The position numbers were made by a program, and so were the translations under genes. The notes beneath the pieces were generated by a model, which searched no databases, was not told where the DNA came from, and saw nothing but the letters and a program-made list of their open reading frames with translations. Positions 23,618 to 33,809 of a stretch of 64,000 bases of DNA are shown in pieces. The first letter of the stretch is position 1, and the number at the start of each line of letters is the position of its first letter. The DNA is from Bathynomus jamesi (lineage: Eukaryota > Arthropoda > Malacostraca > Isopoda > Cirolanidae), in assembly GCA_023014485.1 (NCBI GenBank), contig JAJOZX010000922.1:625001-689000 (forward strand), written 5' to 3'.

Positions 23618-24000
23618 GAGCAGGTGGTGAAGAATTTAAAAGTAGAAGTAATGAATCCGCTTTTAATTTCTTTAAAGACAATGATTTGTATTGTATAATT
23701 TTAATAGCAAGAACAAGGATTTGTTAGCTAAGTACCAAAATCTGATTAGGGCTTTGAAAGAGAGGTGTAAAATATGTAAATTTGTGAAATACTTTCTGAA
23801 ATTTATGAAAATAATACCATTAAATAAATTGATGTACCTTAATACAAAATTAGAAGCGATGTACGTAGTAGAAGGGGTTGAATTCACTAATTTTTGGTCC
23901 GATTTTGATTCGAAGAATTTATTCATTCAGGATGGCATATACCGACTGTAACTGAAATAGGTCAGGGACGTGTGCAAAAATTTGCAGTATATACATATAT
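23336..24000. other. Spacer with (CT)n; one unidentified open frame
   Basis: (TA)n near 23339-23363 and (CT)n near 23582-23613. A tRNA-like phrase (GGCCCAGTGGATTAGACTC) occurs near 23480. An open frame at 23691-23951 (86 codons, plus) is AT-rich and lysine-rich with no recognised domain. Confidence 0.45.
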
Positions 24001-24210
24001 GGGCAACGTCGTGGCCGATGTCGTAACACCGCTTCTCGGATATCAGCGAAGTTAAGCGACATTGGGTCTGAGTAGTAGTTGGATGGGAGACCGTCCTCCG
24101 CGCCCAGATTATGTAGCGACCCCTGGTTCGGATCTCACGTAAAGCTGTAGGTCTCCTCCGTCATATGACCTTAGATGTTGCGAAGGAAGTTAAACCCCAA
24201 TAAAAAAAAT
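24001..24210 (+). mobile_element. Best-preserved 5S-headed SINE
   Basis: The head follows 5S rRNA closely: GTCGTAACACCGCTTCTCGG, GCGAAGTTAAGCGACATTGG, then TAGTAGTTGGATGGGAGACC with an intact C-box at 24081-24093. It continues into CCTGGTTCGGATCTCACG, AGCTGTAGGTCTCCTCCGTC and ATATGACC. It ends in A/T-rich (TA)n(CA)n. The structure is 5S head, tRNA-B-box-like body and shared tail. Internal pol III promoter elements would drive such an element. Confidence 0.9.
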
Positions 24211-24640
24211 ATATATATACACACACACACACACTATAGGTTCAATTAACAATAATATATTTTCAAAATAATTTAATAATTCAAATTTTCCATTATTAAA
24301 TAATTGATTTTAAATAACTTCGTGAGTTTTTTACAGTTAAATTTAAGAAAGATTTAGAGTTATTTTAGTAAATACATTTGTAAAATTTAAATATTTAGTT
24401 TAGACTAGATTAATGTCTCATTTGTGATTTCGGTCATAAATTTATTTTTGTCACCAATGCACGATACGTGGTTGACGTTTTCTTTACTCTTGAGCTTATG
24501 GACACTTAGTGGGTCCAGACGGGGGTGCATGACCCCCTCGTCCACCCCCCGCCCTTGGACCCGCGCCTGTAGGTAATGTTTGACTAGGTAGATTAATTGA
24601 TAAGAAAGTAACTAGGATATACGAAAAACGTCGGCGAGAC
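24211..24640. other. AT-rich spacer, no gene
   Basis: Nothing recognised. A GC-rich patch at about 24500-24570 (GGGTCCAGACGGGGGTGC and CCACCCCCCGCCC) may be an end of an unknown repeat. Confidence 0.45.
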
Positions 24641-25068
24641 GAAATAGTTCTTTTTCGATCACTAAATGAGACTCGTGAGCCGCAAGGAAACTCAACGTGA
24701 AAAGAAGAACGAACAGAAACATGGAGAATAGTTTAAAAGTATCGTATTTTAATGGTAGAAACGTGCGTTATAAAGTTTAACGAATCAGAAGCTTTAGTTC
24801 GTGTTAAACAATATGACGTTATTGAAATAATAACTAAATCGTGGCTCGAAAGTACAGACAAGGATTTTATTGAAAAGTATCATATTAAAGATGATAAAAT
24901 ATTTACTAAAAATCAGAAAAGATAGACAAAGGGATGGAATTCTTTTTGGTTTATAGATTACTTTCGGTCAATTCAAAAGATGGTTAATGTTAGCGATCAG
25001 TTAGGTATAATTATTTTAGAAGTTAGCGCGCATAACCTAGTCTTTAATTTTAGGGTTGTATATTAAGA

Positions 25069-25859
25069 GGGGTCCCGACAAAAGCCCCCTAGGACAAAAT
25101 CCCCCTAGGACAAAAGCCCCCAGGACAAAAGCCCCTCAGTTAAAGTGCAAAGTAGGACAAAAGCCTCCATTTTTTATATTATTGTTCGTGTGCTATGAAG
25201 TAATCCTAAACAAATATTATAATCTTTGTCTATGTTGATTCACTCTAGTTGATCACTGTTTTGTCTACCTGAATGGTTAGGTTAGGAACGTGCCACAAAG
25301 GAGCATCAACAGCGTTTGAAGAACCTATGTCTGGACTATGTGAATGAGAGGAAGACCTTGGAGGAATTTCTGAATGGTGTAGGTCACAGCATTAGATGGA
25401 AGTAAAATGAACTTTAAATGAACCTTAACACTTAATGGACTTTTTAATATTGTGCTTTATTTGTTTGATTTTCCCTAGATATGGTATGATGTTCCTTTTA
25501 TAATGTTCATTTTTATGGTTGTGTAAATAATTTTGTGCTCCTGTAAAATAGTGAGCTATAAATTTATAATGCAAGTGTTAATGTGTGCTACTGTATAATA
25601 TTTATAAAGCTGACTTTGCCTAGATAAGGCATGATGATCCTTTTATAATGTAATTTTTTATGGTTGTGTAAATATTAGCGTTAATGTGTGCTACTGTATA
25701 ATACTTATAATGCCTTCCTTATTGCAGGCTTCTGATATAATAAATGTAATATTTTACATGTTAGAGAAGTGTTCATAAACTGTAAATAATAAAGAATAAA
25801 AATAATGATTAAAAAAATTCTTATTATTATTTTTCCTAGGGGGCTTTTGTCCTATATAC
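25069..25859. mobile_element. Non-autonomous element with iterated AGGACAAAAGCCCC ends
   Basis: The 9-bp direct repeat ATATTAAGA flanks it (25060-25068 and 25860-25868). The inverted sequence GACAAAAGCCCCCTAGG lies exactly eight bases inside each end. At the left end the AGGACAAAAGCCCC motif is iterated about four times. No transposase frame is seen. The 9-bp duplication would suit a MULE-type element. Classification is inference. Confidence 0.72.
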
Positions 25860-25899
25860 ATATTAAGACCACCCTCAGAAGGGTACAGACTTCAATGTA

Positions 25900-26881
25900 C
25901 AGGGTGGCCACACAGTCCTTTTGCATGAAAAACAAGGGCAACATATAGGGTGTTCGAAAAGTTCCGTCACCCCTTACAAAATGCACATATTGTACTACCA
26001 ATTTTATTTTTTTGTGATTAATTGAATTTATATGTGATTCATTGATTTATTCATTGACAAATATGGATCGAACAAGTTCCTGGCAGACACTGCACCCCCA
26101 TATCATCACGTGCGGTGGAGTGTGTTCCAGTTCCTGAAAGAAGTGTGGATTTTCATTGCTCCAGAAGTAAACATTTCTCATTTTGGCGCTACGGTAAATT
26201 GCACAGTCGTCAGAAAAAAAAAAATCACTGTTCCACGTACAGGAATTGTTGGAAAAACGGTCAAAAACTGTTCACAAGCTTCATATCGTTTCTGCATGTC
26301 TGTGTCGCTTAATTCATTAACAAATGACGGGCGGTATGCTTTCATGCCGAGATCTTTTGTCATGTGATCTCTCATTGTGGACATGAGGACTGCAAGTTCT
26401 TGTGATAATTTCCGAAGTGGTTTTTTCGGCGAACGAGCCACCGATGCAATCACACCTTCACATTGTTCTGCTCGCGTTGTTGGTCTTCCCGACCGTGGTC
26501 TGTCCTTGATGGAGCTAGTTTCAAATAGCTTTTTCTCCCAGCGTAATACCGTCTTGTTTGGTGGTGCAGCCTTATTGAATCTGGTGTTGAAATCATTCTG
26601 GATATCATGCATCGTTTTGCCAGTATGTGACCTTTCATGAGCCCATATGCTCACCACTATCCTTTCCTCCAGAGTGTAAATGGACTGGTCTGGCATTGTT
26701 CGCACAACTCTAATACCTGGAAAAGAAAAAAAATGTCACTGAATCACACAAATTCGATTAATCACACAAAAATAAAATTGGTATTACAATATGTACATTT
26801 TATAGGGGGTGACGGGACTTTTCGAACACCCTGTAGAGTTATGCTGTAATTTCACTGCAAAGGGACTTTGTGGCCACTCTG
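25900..26881. mobile_element. Tc1/mariner-like MITE hosting another mariner
   Basis: Ends CAGGGTGGCCACACAGTCC and, inverted, CAGAGTGGCCACAAAGTCC, flanked by TA. Without the nested mariner (25946-26833) it would be only about 90 bp. It lies within the LINE. Confidence 0.8.
25946..26833 (-). mobile_element. Mariner-like element lacking the catalytic domain
   Basis: Ends GGGTGTTCGAAAAGTYCCGT in inverted orientation with TA outside. The minus-strand frame 26178-26705 (175 codons) starts MRTMPDQSIYTLEERIVVSI. It contains the two DNA-binding subdomains and a RSGRPTTRAEQ linker, then ends at VRGTVIFFFLTTVQFTVAPK where the catalytic domain should start. A large internal deletion is inferred. Such truncated proteins keep the DNA-binding part but cannot cut DNA. 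Confidence 0.85.
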
Positions 26882-27675
26882 TAGGATAGTCAATTATAGT
26901 CGGGAACTTTAACTGCCTAAACGTTAATTTTAATACCTTAAACAGTATGCTTTAGGTAAACGTTTGATAGATTTTTTGCAAGATAATTTTCCCCCTCAAA
27001 AAGTACTGGAGCTTACGTGTGGTGAGAATATTTTAGACGTAAGTCATAACGACTAATGAAAATTTAGTTTAGAATGGAGACAGACATCGGAGAAAGTTTA
27101 GGTAATAGCGATCATAGCATGATACGTTTTGTGGTTAATGTTAAAACTTCCTAGAGAATTAAATAACTTTAAGGTGCCTGAATTTAGGAGAGCAAATTTC
27201 GATGATTTTGGGGCTTAATTAAATTTAATAAAGTGGGATGAATTGTTAGCGGTAGATAGTGGTCTCAGCATGTGGGATAATTTCAAGAATCTATTCATAA
27301 ATTTGGACACGCGCTGTGTGCCTAAGAGAGTTAAAAGGGGTAATTTAAATGCGAAGCCAAAATGCTGAAGATATTGGAAAAGTAATCGGAGATAGAAATG
27401 TAGCCTACAAGAGGTATAAAAGGAACCGTGCTCAGCAGCACTTTAATGCTTATATAGATTTACGTAGAAAAGGTTAAACGTTTAATTAGAAGTGGCAAGC
27501 GCGAATTTGAAATTCAAGTAGCCAATGAATGTAAAGAAAACCCTAAGAAGTTTTTCGATTAGGTTAATAATATAAATCCTTTGAGAGACAATATTAGACC
27601 ATTGGTAGACAGTAGACACGAGCGGTTACCTAGTAAATAACTATAAGAAGCTAGCTATAATTTTAAATAACTTTT

Positions 27676-27992
27676 GGATCAATCCCAGAATAGGCACCTG
27701 AAATCATTTTTAGGTGCTTAATCTGGGATTGAGGCAAAACACAGGTGCTTAATCTGGGATTGAGGAGAAAAAAATATAAACAGTTTTTAGAGATATAATT
27801 TCATTGTTTTTATCAATATTTGAAAAAATCAACTCCAACCTAACCTAACCTGTATAGTGTAAACAATAAATTTTGTAATCATCAGGTTTTTTTATTTAAT
27901 TCCTTGCAAGGTGCCTATTCTGGGATTGAGGTTGAACGCAGGTGCTTCATCTGGGATTGAGGTACATCAGGTGCCTATTCTGGGATTGACCC
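27676..27992. mobile_element. hAT-type MITE (GGRTCAATCCCAGAATAGG ends)
   Basis: A perfect 8-bp target duplication TAACTTTT (27668-27675 and 27993-28000). Inverted ends GGATCAATCCCAGAATAGG and GGGTCAATCCCAGAATAGG continue through CACCTGA. The internal sequence repeats GGTGCCTATTCTGGGATTG variants. It interrupts LINE sequence. Confidence 0.9.
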
Positions 27993-28199
27993 TAACTTTT
28001 TTACATAGATTTTTATAGATGAAGATACATATTTTATTCCAGAGGCTAGTAACATGTTCAGTAACGTAAATGGGGTTCCATTGCTTACTGACAACAGTTT
28101 ACATTGAAGAGATTGTGCACTATATAAATAAGTTAATTTAATAAATCGCCACGTACTGACCTTTTTCACCCAAAAGCACTTAATAGGAGTTAAAAAATT

Positions 28200-28401
28200 G
28201 GATCACCTGATGATCAGGGCTCCCAGTCTTCTTTAGTTAGCCTTATAAGGCTAACTAACGAAAATATCACGACCTTACCTAACCAATCGTTAGGTCAACT
28301 GTACGCTCTTGACGACTGGTTAGGTTAGGTTGTGATATTTTCGTTAGTTAGCTTTATAAAGCTAACTAAAGAAGCCTGGGGCCCTGCTCTTCAGGTGATC
28401 C
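28200..28401. mobile_element. Palindromic MITE with perfect 8-bp TSD
   Basis: Ends GGATCACCTGA and TCAGGTGATCC, flanked by AAAAAATT on both sides. The whole element folds on itself through TTAGTTAGCCTTATAAGG and CCTAACCAATCGTTAGG. It interrupts the LINE. Confidence 0.93.
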
Positions 28402-28446
28402 AAAAAATTTAATACAAAGTCCTTTAGTTCGAATTTTCAATAATTC

Positions 28447-28832
28447 GGTGCTACTATAGCGTGATTCCTACCGGTGACTTCGATACTATAGGGTGATTCC
28501 TACCCGTTTTGGTTCGAAACTACAGTACTGTAGTGTGTGATTCCTATCCAAGGTATAAATGAAAATATAATAAATATAAAATGCTATTTATTATTCAATT
28601 TTATTTATTTAAAAAATAGTTTCGGTGCTACTATAGTATGTGGTCTACCTACGATTGGTTAGGTTTAGTCACGATATTTTCGTTAAAACTAACGAAATAT
28701 TATGACTAAACCTACCAATCGTCAAGGGCGATGGACATTGGAATGTAAACAAGCAATTAGTAAACAAGGTAAGAAGCTATAATTAAAAGGTAGACCGCCG
28801 AATCGAGGTAGGAATCACGCTATAGTAGCACC
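28447..28832. mobile_element. hAT-type MITE (GGTGCTACTATAGCGTGATT ends)
   Basis: A perfect 8-bp duplication AATAATTC (28439-28446 and 28833-28840). Inverted ends GGTGCTACTATAGCG followed by TGATTCCTACC. The core contains the ATTGGTTAGGTTTAGTC/ATTTTCGTTA palindrome, related to the middle of the MITE family at 28200. Confidence 0.9.
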
Positions 28833-29357
28833 AATAATTCTTTATCACAGGGAGTTGTTTCTTTGGATTTTAAATTAGCTAATGCAACTACAATCTTTAA
28901 AAAAGAAGATAAGCAACAAACGGGAAGTTATATGCATACGAGTCTAATTTCTATTAATGGAAAGCTTTTAGAATCAGTTATTCAAAATTGTTAGTTGAAC
29001 ATCTTGAAAACAATAATCGGATCACTTGAAGATTTTAAACAATGTCCTCCCACTCTGAAGCTGGGGGAAAAATAGTTTAAAAGATCCAAATTTTCCAATG
29101 ATGCTATCAGTGATTGTAACGCAGTGGTAGATACGATATATTTAGATTTTCAAAAGGCATTTGACAAAATTACACATAACGATTGTCAGAAAAACCTAAA
29201 CCTCACGGAATGAAGGATCAAGTTCTTAAATGGAATGATAATTGGCTAACTAGTAGAAAATAAAGGGAACTAATAACCGGAAAAGAGGCAGGGTGGGTTA
29301 ATGTACTAACGGTGTTCCGCAACGATCAGTTTTGGGACCAATATGTTCCATAATGTA

Positions 29358-29568
29358 CAGGGTATCCACAATGTCTTATCACCCAAGTAAAATACTAACT
29401 GATTTTCGTTTTTCTTTCAGACCCATTTGAAATGCGTGATAGCAGCAACTATACGATTGAACAACGCATATTAGCTAGTAACCTGGGTTCATGAGCGACC
29501 ACATAATAGCAAAAACATTGAAAATATTCGTGCAGACTTTCAGGACCGATTCAATCGTGCAGCTCCTC
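29358..29568 (+). mobile_element. Truncated mariner, same family as 5052-5400
   Basis: Starts at TA with CAGGGTATCCACAATGTCTT, carries AACTGATTTTCGTTTTTC and the coding start MRDSSNYTIEQ, then breaks off near 29568 where LINE sequence resumes. The right inverted repeat is missing, so a deletion joined it to the LINE. Confidence 0.8.
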
Positions 29569-29900
29569 TTGTGAGTAAAGCAATTAATTTACTAGACAGA
29601 GAGAGTTTGCAGCGCGATTACGATAAACTGGTGGAGTTGCCTAATAAGTGACAAATGAAATTTAACGTAGATTAAATAAAGCCACGCATAGAGGTTTTCA
29701 CGAGAGTAAATTTAATTATACTCTGGGAAATAGTGTGTTAAACGAAGCTTCTGAAGAAAAAGATTTAGGTGTCATTGTTACTAAGGATTTAAAGTTCTCC
29801 AAACAATGTTCAATCGCGAGCAGTAATTGTTTTGCCATTGTATAAGTCGCTCGTTAGGCCTCATTTAGAATGTGAATGAACTATGAAGCCATTCTTTTCA

Positions 29901-30311
29901 TTATATTTTTTCCTACTTTCCTATAAATCTTCTTTCACACTAATTTTCTGTTAACAATGACTGGCTGAGGAGAGAGAACCTTGTTAGTTCTACACTTTCC
30001 TACTACTACTACTACTACTATTATTCCTGCGGCGTGAAAGCTTTACACGTCTGTAAGTGTAAGCATAGTATCAGTTTTCGCTAATTTTTATTTTCATTTG
30101 CTTTTTATTCAACTTTCTTGGGCTAGCTTTGAGTGGCTCGATTTATTTAGACTGGGAACAAAATGCAAGGGCCCCGAGCTCAATATCCACTGTCGCAGCG
30201 GTTGGTGTTGGGCCAACCATCTACTGTGTGATTGCTCGAACACACTCCCTTCGTGTAGGGAAATAGGGATTCCGGGTGTTACCCGTTACCAGTTACCATT
30301 TACTTAACAAG
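29901..30311. other. No gene recognised
   Basis: A (TAC)n-like run near 30001-30020 and a GC-richer stretch at 30130-30290 with a 69-codon open frame and no recognisable domain. Confidence 0.45.
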
Positions 30312-30460
30312 CCAGTGCCATGGTAACATAGTTTCCCTGTAAACGAAGTGAAGACACTGAGGTAGGGGGTTCGACTCCATATAGAATTCACGCAATAGGC
30401 CCCATTACTTTTCCTGAGCGCTGTGCCATTTTCTGACTCTCTTGACTGATTATTTACTTA
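30312..30460 (+). mobile_element. tRNA-like SINE, family with GAGCGCTGTGCCA body
   Basis: A head CCATGGTAACATAGTTTCCC, a B-box-like GGGGGTTCGACTCC and a body CCTGAGCGCTGTGCCATTTT. A second copy with the same order lies at 32841-33015. Confidence 0.65.
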
Positions 30461-30987
30461 ACTAAATGTTCTTGATTCTCAGTATACTCGATTCTCATGT
30501 AAACACTTACCATAGTCAAATGTATGTTCTATTACTGTTATACTTATTGTCAGAGCTGGGCAGTAACGCGTTACAAGTAACGGCCGTTACGTAACGCGGT
30601 ACTTTTTTAGTAACGGTAGCGGCGTTACATTTCAAATCAAGTAACTCTTTCAGTAACGACGTTACTTTTTTAGGGAAGTACATTCGTCAGTCGTTACTTT
30701 TTTATCGTAGTTCGCAATTAGTTTCTTTCGATCCTCACTCATTATTCATTAACCGTTAAAAATTTGTCCCTTCACTATGAGCGAGGTGTGCATGTTGGCC
30801 GTTGGCATACTGGCAGCCTACCCCCATCCACCCTCTTCCCCTACACTGACAGCACTGTCAAAGTAAAAAGGCGAAGAACCCTGGAGCAGGGAGGGACCTA
30901 AGTTCAATAGATGATTCGTCATTCCTCTCATCTGGGCCTTCACAGCATGTTAGCTCTGCATTCTTCCCATCCACTAACTTTAAAAAT

Positions 30988-31155
30988 ATGTTTATTAAAC
31001 TTAACACTCCTATACCATCTAGTGCCACTGTTGAGCGGGTTTTTTCAGTAGGGAAGGATATACTGCGTCCGAAAAGAGGCTCGCCCTTAGATGCAACTTT
31101 TGAGAAGCTTGTTTTCTTAAAGGCTAATAAAGATCTTTTGAATAATAGTTCTTAA
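30988..31155 (+). pseudogene. hAT transposase C-terminal fragment
   Basis: One frame ending at TAA 31153-31155 with IPSSATVERVFSVGKDIL and RPKRGSPLDATFEKLV. This is the hAT dimerisation region containing the conserved VER glutamate. No upstream transposase domains are readable in the element. Confidence 0.9.
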
Positions 31156-31439
31156 GTTTGTATATTTAGCTAATAAATTTCAATTATGATTGCCATGCAC
31201 AATAACTCATTTGATTCATTTCTTTAGTAGTTCGTATTATTGTTTTGCAAAACTTTCCTGGTATATTCTAGCATTAGTAAATTAGTATCAATAGTATGCT
31301 ACATCTTCTGTTATGTTGCAATTCCTAGTAATAAATCTTGCAGTAATTTTGTTTCACTTTTTTTGAAAATATTATGCCTTATAAGTCATAACAACGCAAT
31401 GAAGGCATGCACAGACTTCATAGCCTATGCATTAACCAG

Positions 31440-31746
31440 GGGGCAGGGACAATTCGACGTGGCCGACTCGATGCGACCCAACTCGATGTGGCCGACTCGA
31501 TGCCAGGCCAAGTCGATGCCAGGCCAAGTCGATGCCAGGCCAAGTCGATGCCAGGTTAACCGGGTTAACTGAATGCCCGGTTAGGTCAACTGTACGCCCT
31601 TGACGATTGGTTAGGTTAAGTTGTGATATTTTCGTTAAAACTAACGAAAATATCCCTTAGGGATATCACATCGAGTTGTCCTGACATCGAGTCGGCCACA
31701 TCGAGTTGGGTCGCATCGAGTCGGCCACATCGAATCGTACCCAACC
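31440..31746. mobile_element. Element with iterated GTGGCCGACTCGATG ends
   Basis: Direct repeats CATTAACCAG flank it (31430-31439 and 31747-31756). The ends are inverted copies of GTGGCCGACTCGATGCGACC, each containing two to four iterations of a CGATG-type unit. The centre carries the ATTGGTTAGGTTAAG/ATTTTCGTTA core seen in the palindromic MITEs. It is nested in the hAT relic. The 9-10-bp duplication suggests a MULE-type mechanism (inference). Confidence 0.72.
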
Positions 31747-32272
31747 CATTAACCAGCGGATACAAACCAACACCTACTCGCACAAGCGAATGTTTATATA
31801 ATATAATATTTTATGTATATATAAATTATAATATACCTATGCATATATATAATATATTTACATTTCATTAAAAGTAACGGTAACGAGTAACGGTGTCGTT
31901 ACTCGTTACTTTTTAAAAATGGTAACTAACGATAACGGCGTTACATTTAGACTGTAGTAACGGTAACGGCATTACATTTATAAAGTAACGCGCAAAGCAC
32001 TGCTTATTGTATACAGTAAACCTTTGGGAGTATTCCAGGAAATCTGCCTAAAAATTATTTCCACGTTTTACACTGTGCATTAATGTCAGGCAATTGTGTA
32101 AAATTTTACCACTACCCTATTGAGAACGAGGTGTAGGTGACTTAAGAATTGATGGATGGTCGAGCAGGCAGACGGATGATAACATGAAACAAAGTTATGT
32201 CCCCTTATACGTTATGAAAGACGGGTTCATTACGCGTAACAAATACGACAACTGCATCATGAGCTACGGATA

Positions 32273-32617
32273 TGTAGCGGTTCTCCGGATAAATAGAATA
32301 AATGCTCTAGAAAATTACTTCCTCTCAGTGGCAGAAAAGTTTCCCATGATCTAAACCACGTGACTCAGGGTCTCCACTCTCCAGTTGTCTTCAAATCGCG
32401 TACGGAGCACCTACTCCTTCGTTCGGTAAAGTGCCCGTTCACCGCTCATATATTCTCAACTTACATTTGAGATAACTTTAGCCTGGTAATGTGCAACATA
32501 CAAATGTCGACTGAATTATTTAATTTTTGGTTATTGTATTGTTGTTAAATTTTTGAGCCGAGTATTGTAACTGAATAAAGAGAAAAACCGAATACACCTC
32601 CTTTTTCTCGCGCTACA
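32273..32617. mobile_element. Probable solo LTR
   Basis: 345 bp starting TGTAGCGG and ending CGCTACA, a TG...CA inverted terminus of seven bases. AATAAAG lies about 45 bases before the right end, as expected for a polyadenylation signal in an LTR. Flanks GATA and AATA match at three of four bases. No internal retroelement sequence adjoins it. Confidence 0.55.
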
Positions 32618-32840
32618 AATATACTGTAATTAAAAATCAAGAATCACTTCCTTTTATACTTTGCTTAATGAGGATTTAAAAATTGGAATAAGTTTAAATA
32701 ACATACATCTGAAAAATAAGTTACTGATATCAATGTAAAGCGGGTCACATTAAAGGAACAGAATGCATTGTAGAGATAGAACGACAACTTTCTTCAAGCC
32801 CTCAACGTGTGAATATTTTCATTGCGTAATTACACCAGGA

Positions 32841-33015
32841 GCAGCCATCGCCCATAGTTTAATGATTAATATAATTTCCCTGTAAGCTAAGTAAAGATAA
32901 TGAGGGCTGAGGTTCGAATCCCGATGATGTTGGTAATAATGATATAGGAGTTAACGGAATGGGCCACATTAATTGGCCTGAGCGCTGTGTCAGTTTCTGG
33001 ATCTCTTTACTGATT
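32841..33015 (+). mobile_element. tRNA-like SINE, second copy of the 30312 family
   Basis: CCCATAGTTTAATGATTAAT head, AGGTTCGAATCCCG B-box and CCTGAGCGCTGTGTCAGTTT body in the same order as 30312-30460. Confidence 0.68.
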
Positions 33016-33083
33016 ATTACACCTGAAGCATGTTTAGTTTATTTAATAGAATGCGTTACGTTAATTGCGTGATTTAGCCTCCG

Positions 33084-33287
33084 GGATCACCTGAAGATCA
33101 GGGCCCCCAGCCTTCGTTAGTTAGCCTTATAAGGCTAACTAACGAAAAAGATCACGACTTAACCTAACCAATCGTTAGGTGAACTGTACGCCCTTGACGA
33201 CTGGTTAGGTTAAGTCGTGATATTTTCGTTAGTTAGCCTTATAAGACTAACTAACGAAGGCTGGGGGCCCTGATCTTCAGGTGATCC
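33084..33287. mobile_element. Palindromic MITE, 8-bp TSD
   Basis: Ends GGATCACCTGAAGATCAGGG and inverse. Flanks AGCCTCCG and GGCCTCCG differ at one base. The interior is self-complementary as in 28200-28401. Confidence 0.92.
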
Positions 33288-33307
33288 GGCCTCCGCCCTG
33301 ACAGCCA

Positions 33308-33475
33308 GGTCAAATGAAAGAGAGGAGACCTACAGTTTAACATAAAATCCGAACCACGGGTCGCTATATCATCTAAACGCGGAGGATGATCAACCACCCA
33401 ACTACCAAACATACCCAATGTCGCTTAACTTCCATGATCTTTCGGGAAGCCTTGTAATGACATGACAACAACGTA
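33308..33475 (-). mobile_element. SINE with 5S rRNA-derived head
   Basis: On the minus strand: GGAAGTTAAGCGACATTGGG, then GGTAGTTGGGTGG (5S C-box region), CGTGGTTCGGATTTTATG, and ACTGTAGGTCTCCTC. The same order as the copy at 24001. Confidence 0.82.
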
Positions 33476-33586
33476 CTCGTATATCCCGTTCAATATAATA
33501 ACTTGGAATGAATGTTTGTGCGTCGATATGTATTCCAGTGTCAAAGAGTTAAAATATCCAAACAAACAAAGGTACGTTTGCTCAAC

Positions 33587-33685
33587 GTTTATAAACGTTA
33601 GTGCCTGTAAAACATTTATAAACGTTAATGTCTATAAAACATTCATAAGCGTTAATGTCTGTAAAACGTTAATGAACGCTTAGTA
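33587..33685. repeat. 27-28-bp minisatellite, ~3.5 copies
   Basis: Units of the form ATTTATAAACGTTAATGTCT followed by (A/G)TAAAAC repeat head to tail with a few substitutions. Confidence 0.8.
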
Positions 33686-33765
33686 AACGACAATTATTTC
33701 AAGGGAGTAGACAGTGTACAATCTGTACATTCATGGCCCATGTGAAATTAGTTTACGTAACTGAA

Positions 33766-33809
<44 letters not shown>

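Larger units (their letters stand above)
24640..29900 (+). pseudogene. LINE ORF2 (endonuclease and reverse transcriptase), shredded
   Basis: Translated pieces follow the order of a CR1/L2/jockey-type non-LTR retrotransposon. An APE-like endonuclease start at about 24690-25060 reads like ITETWLES in its frame. The sector after 26884 has a GNFN-like motif and SDHSMIRF. The linker follows at 27130-27660. The reverse transcriptase lies at 28840-29340 with IYLDFQKAFDKI and a GVPQ-type motif. The C-terminal part at 29570-29880 has EEKDLGVIV and LYKSLVRPHLEC. The YADD box is lost where a mariner fragment inserted. Many stops and frameshifts are present. Six separate DNA-element insertions interrupt it, each giving colinear LINE sequence on both sides. 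It is clearly inactive. Confidence 0.85.
30551..32002 (+). mobile_element. hAT relic with exact 8-bp TSD
   Basis: Ends CAGAGCTGGGCAGTAACGCG and, inverted, CAGTGCTTTGCGCGTTAC. The flanks are CTTATTGT on both sides (30543-30550 and 32003-32010). GTAACG-rich arrays line both ends. Only a hATC fragment remains, plus a nested element at 31440-31746. Confidence 0.93.

Noticed and set aside
24010..24100. Candidate 5S rRNA gene
   Set aside because: 5S-like only over the promoter-bearing part; it fuses directly into a SINE body and recurs in diverged copies at five places.
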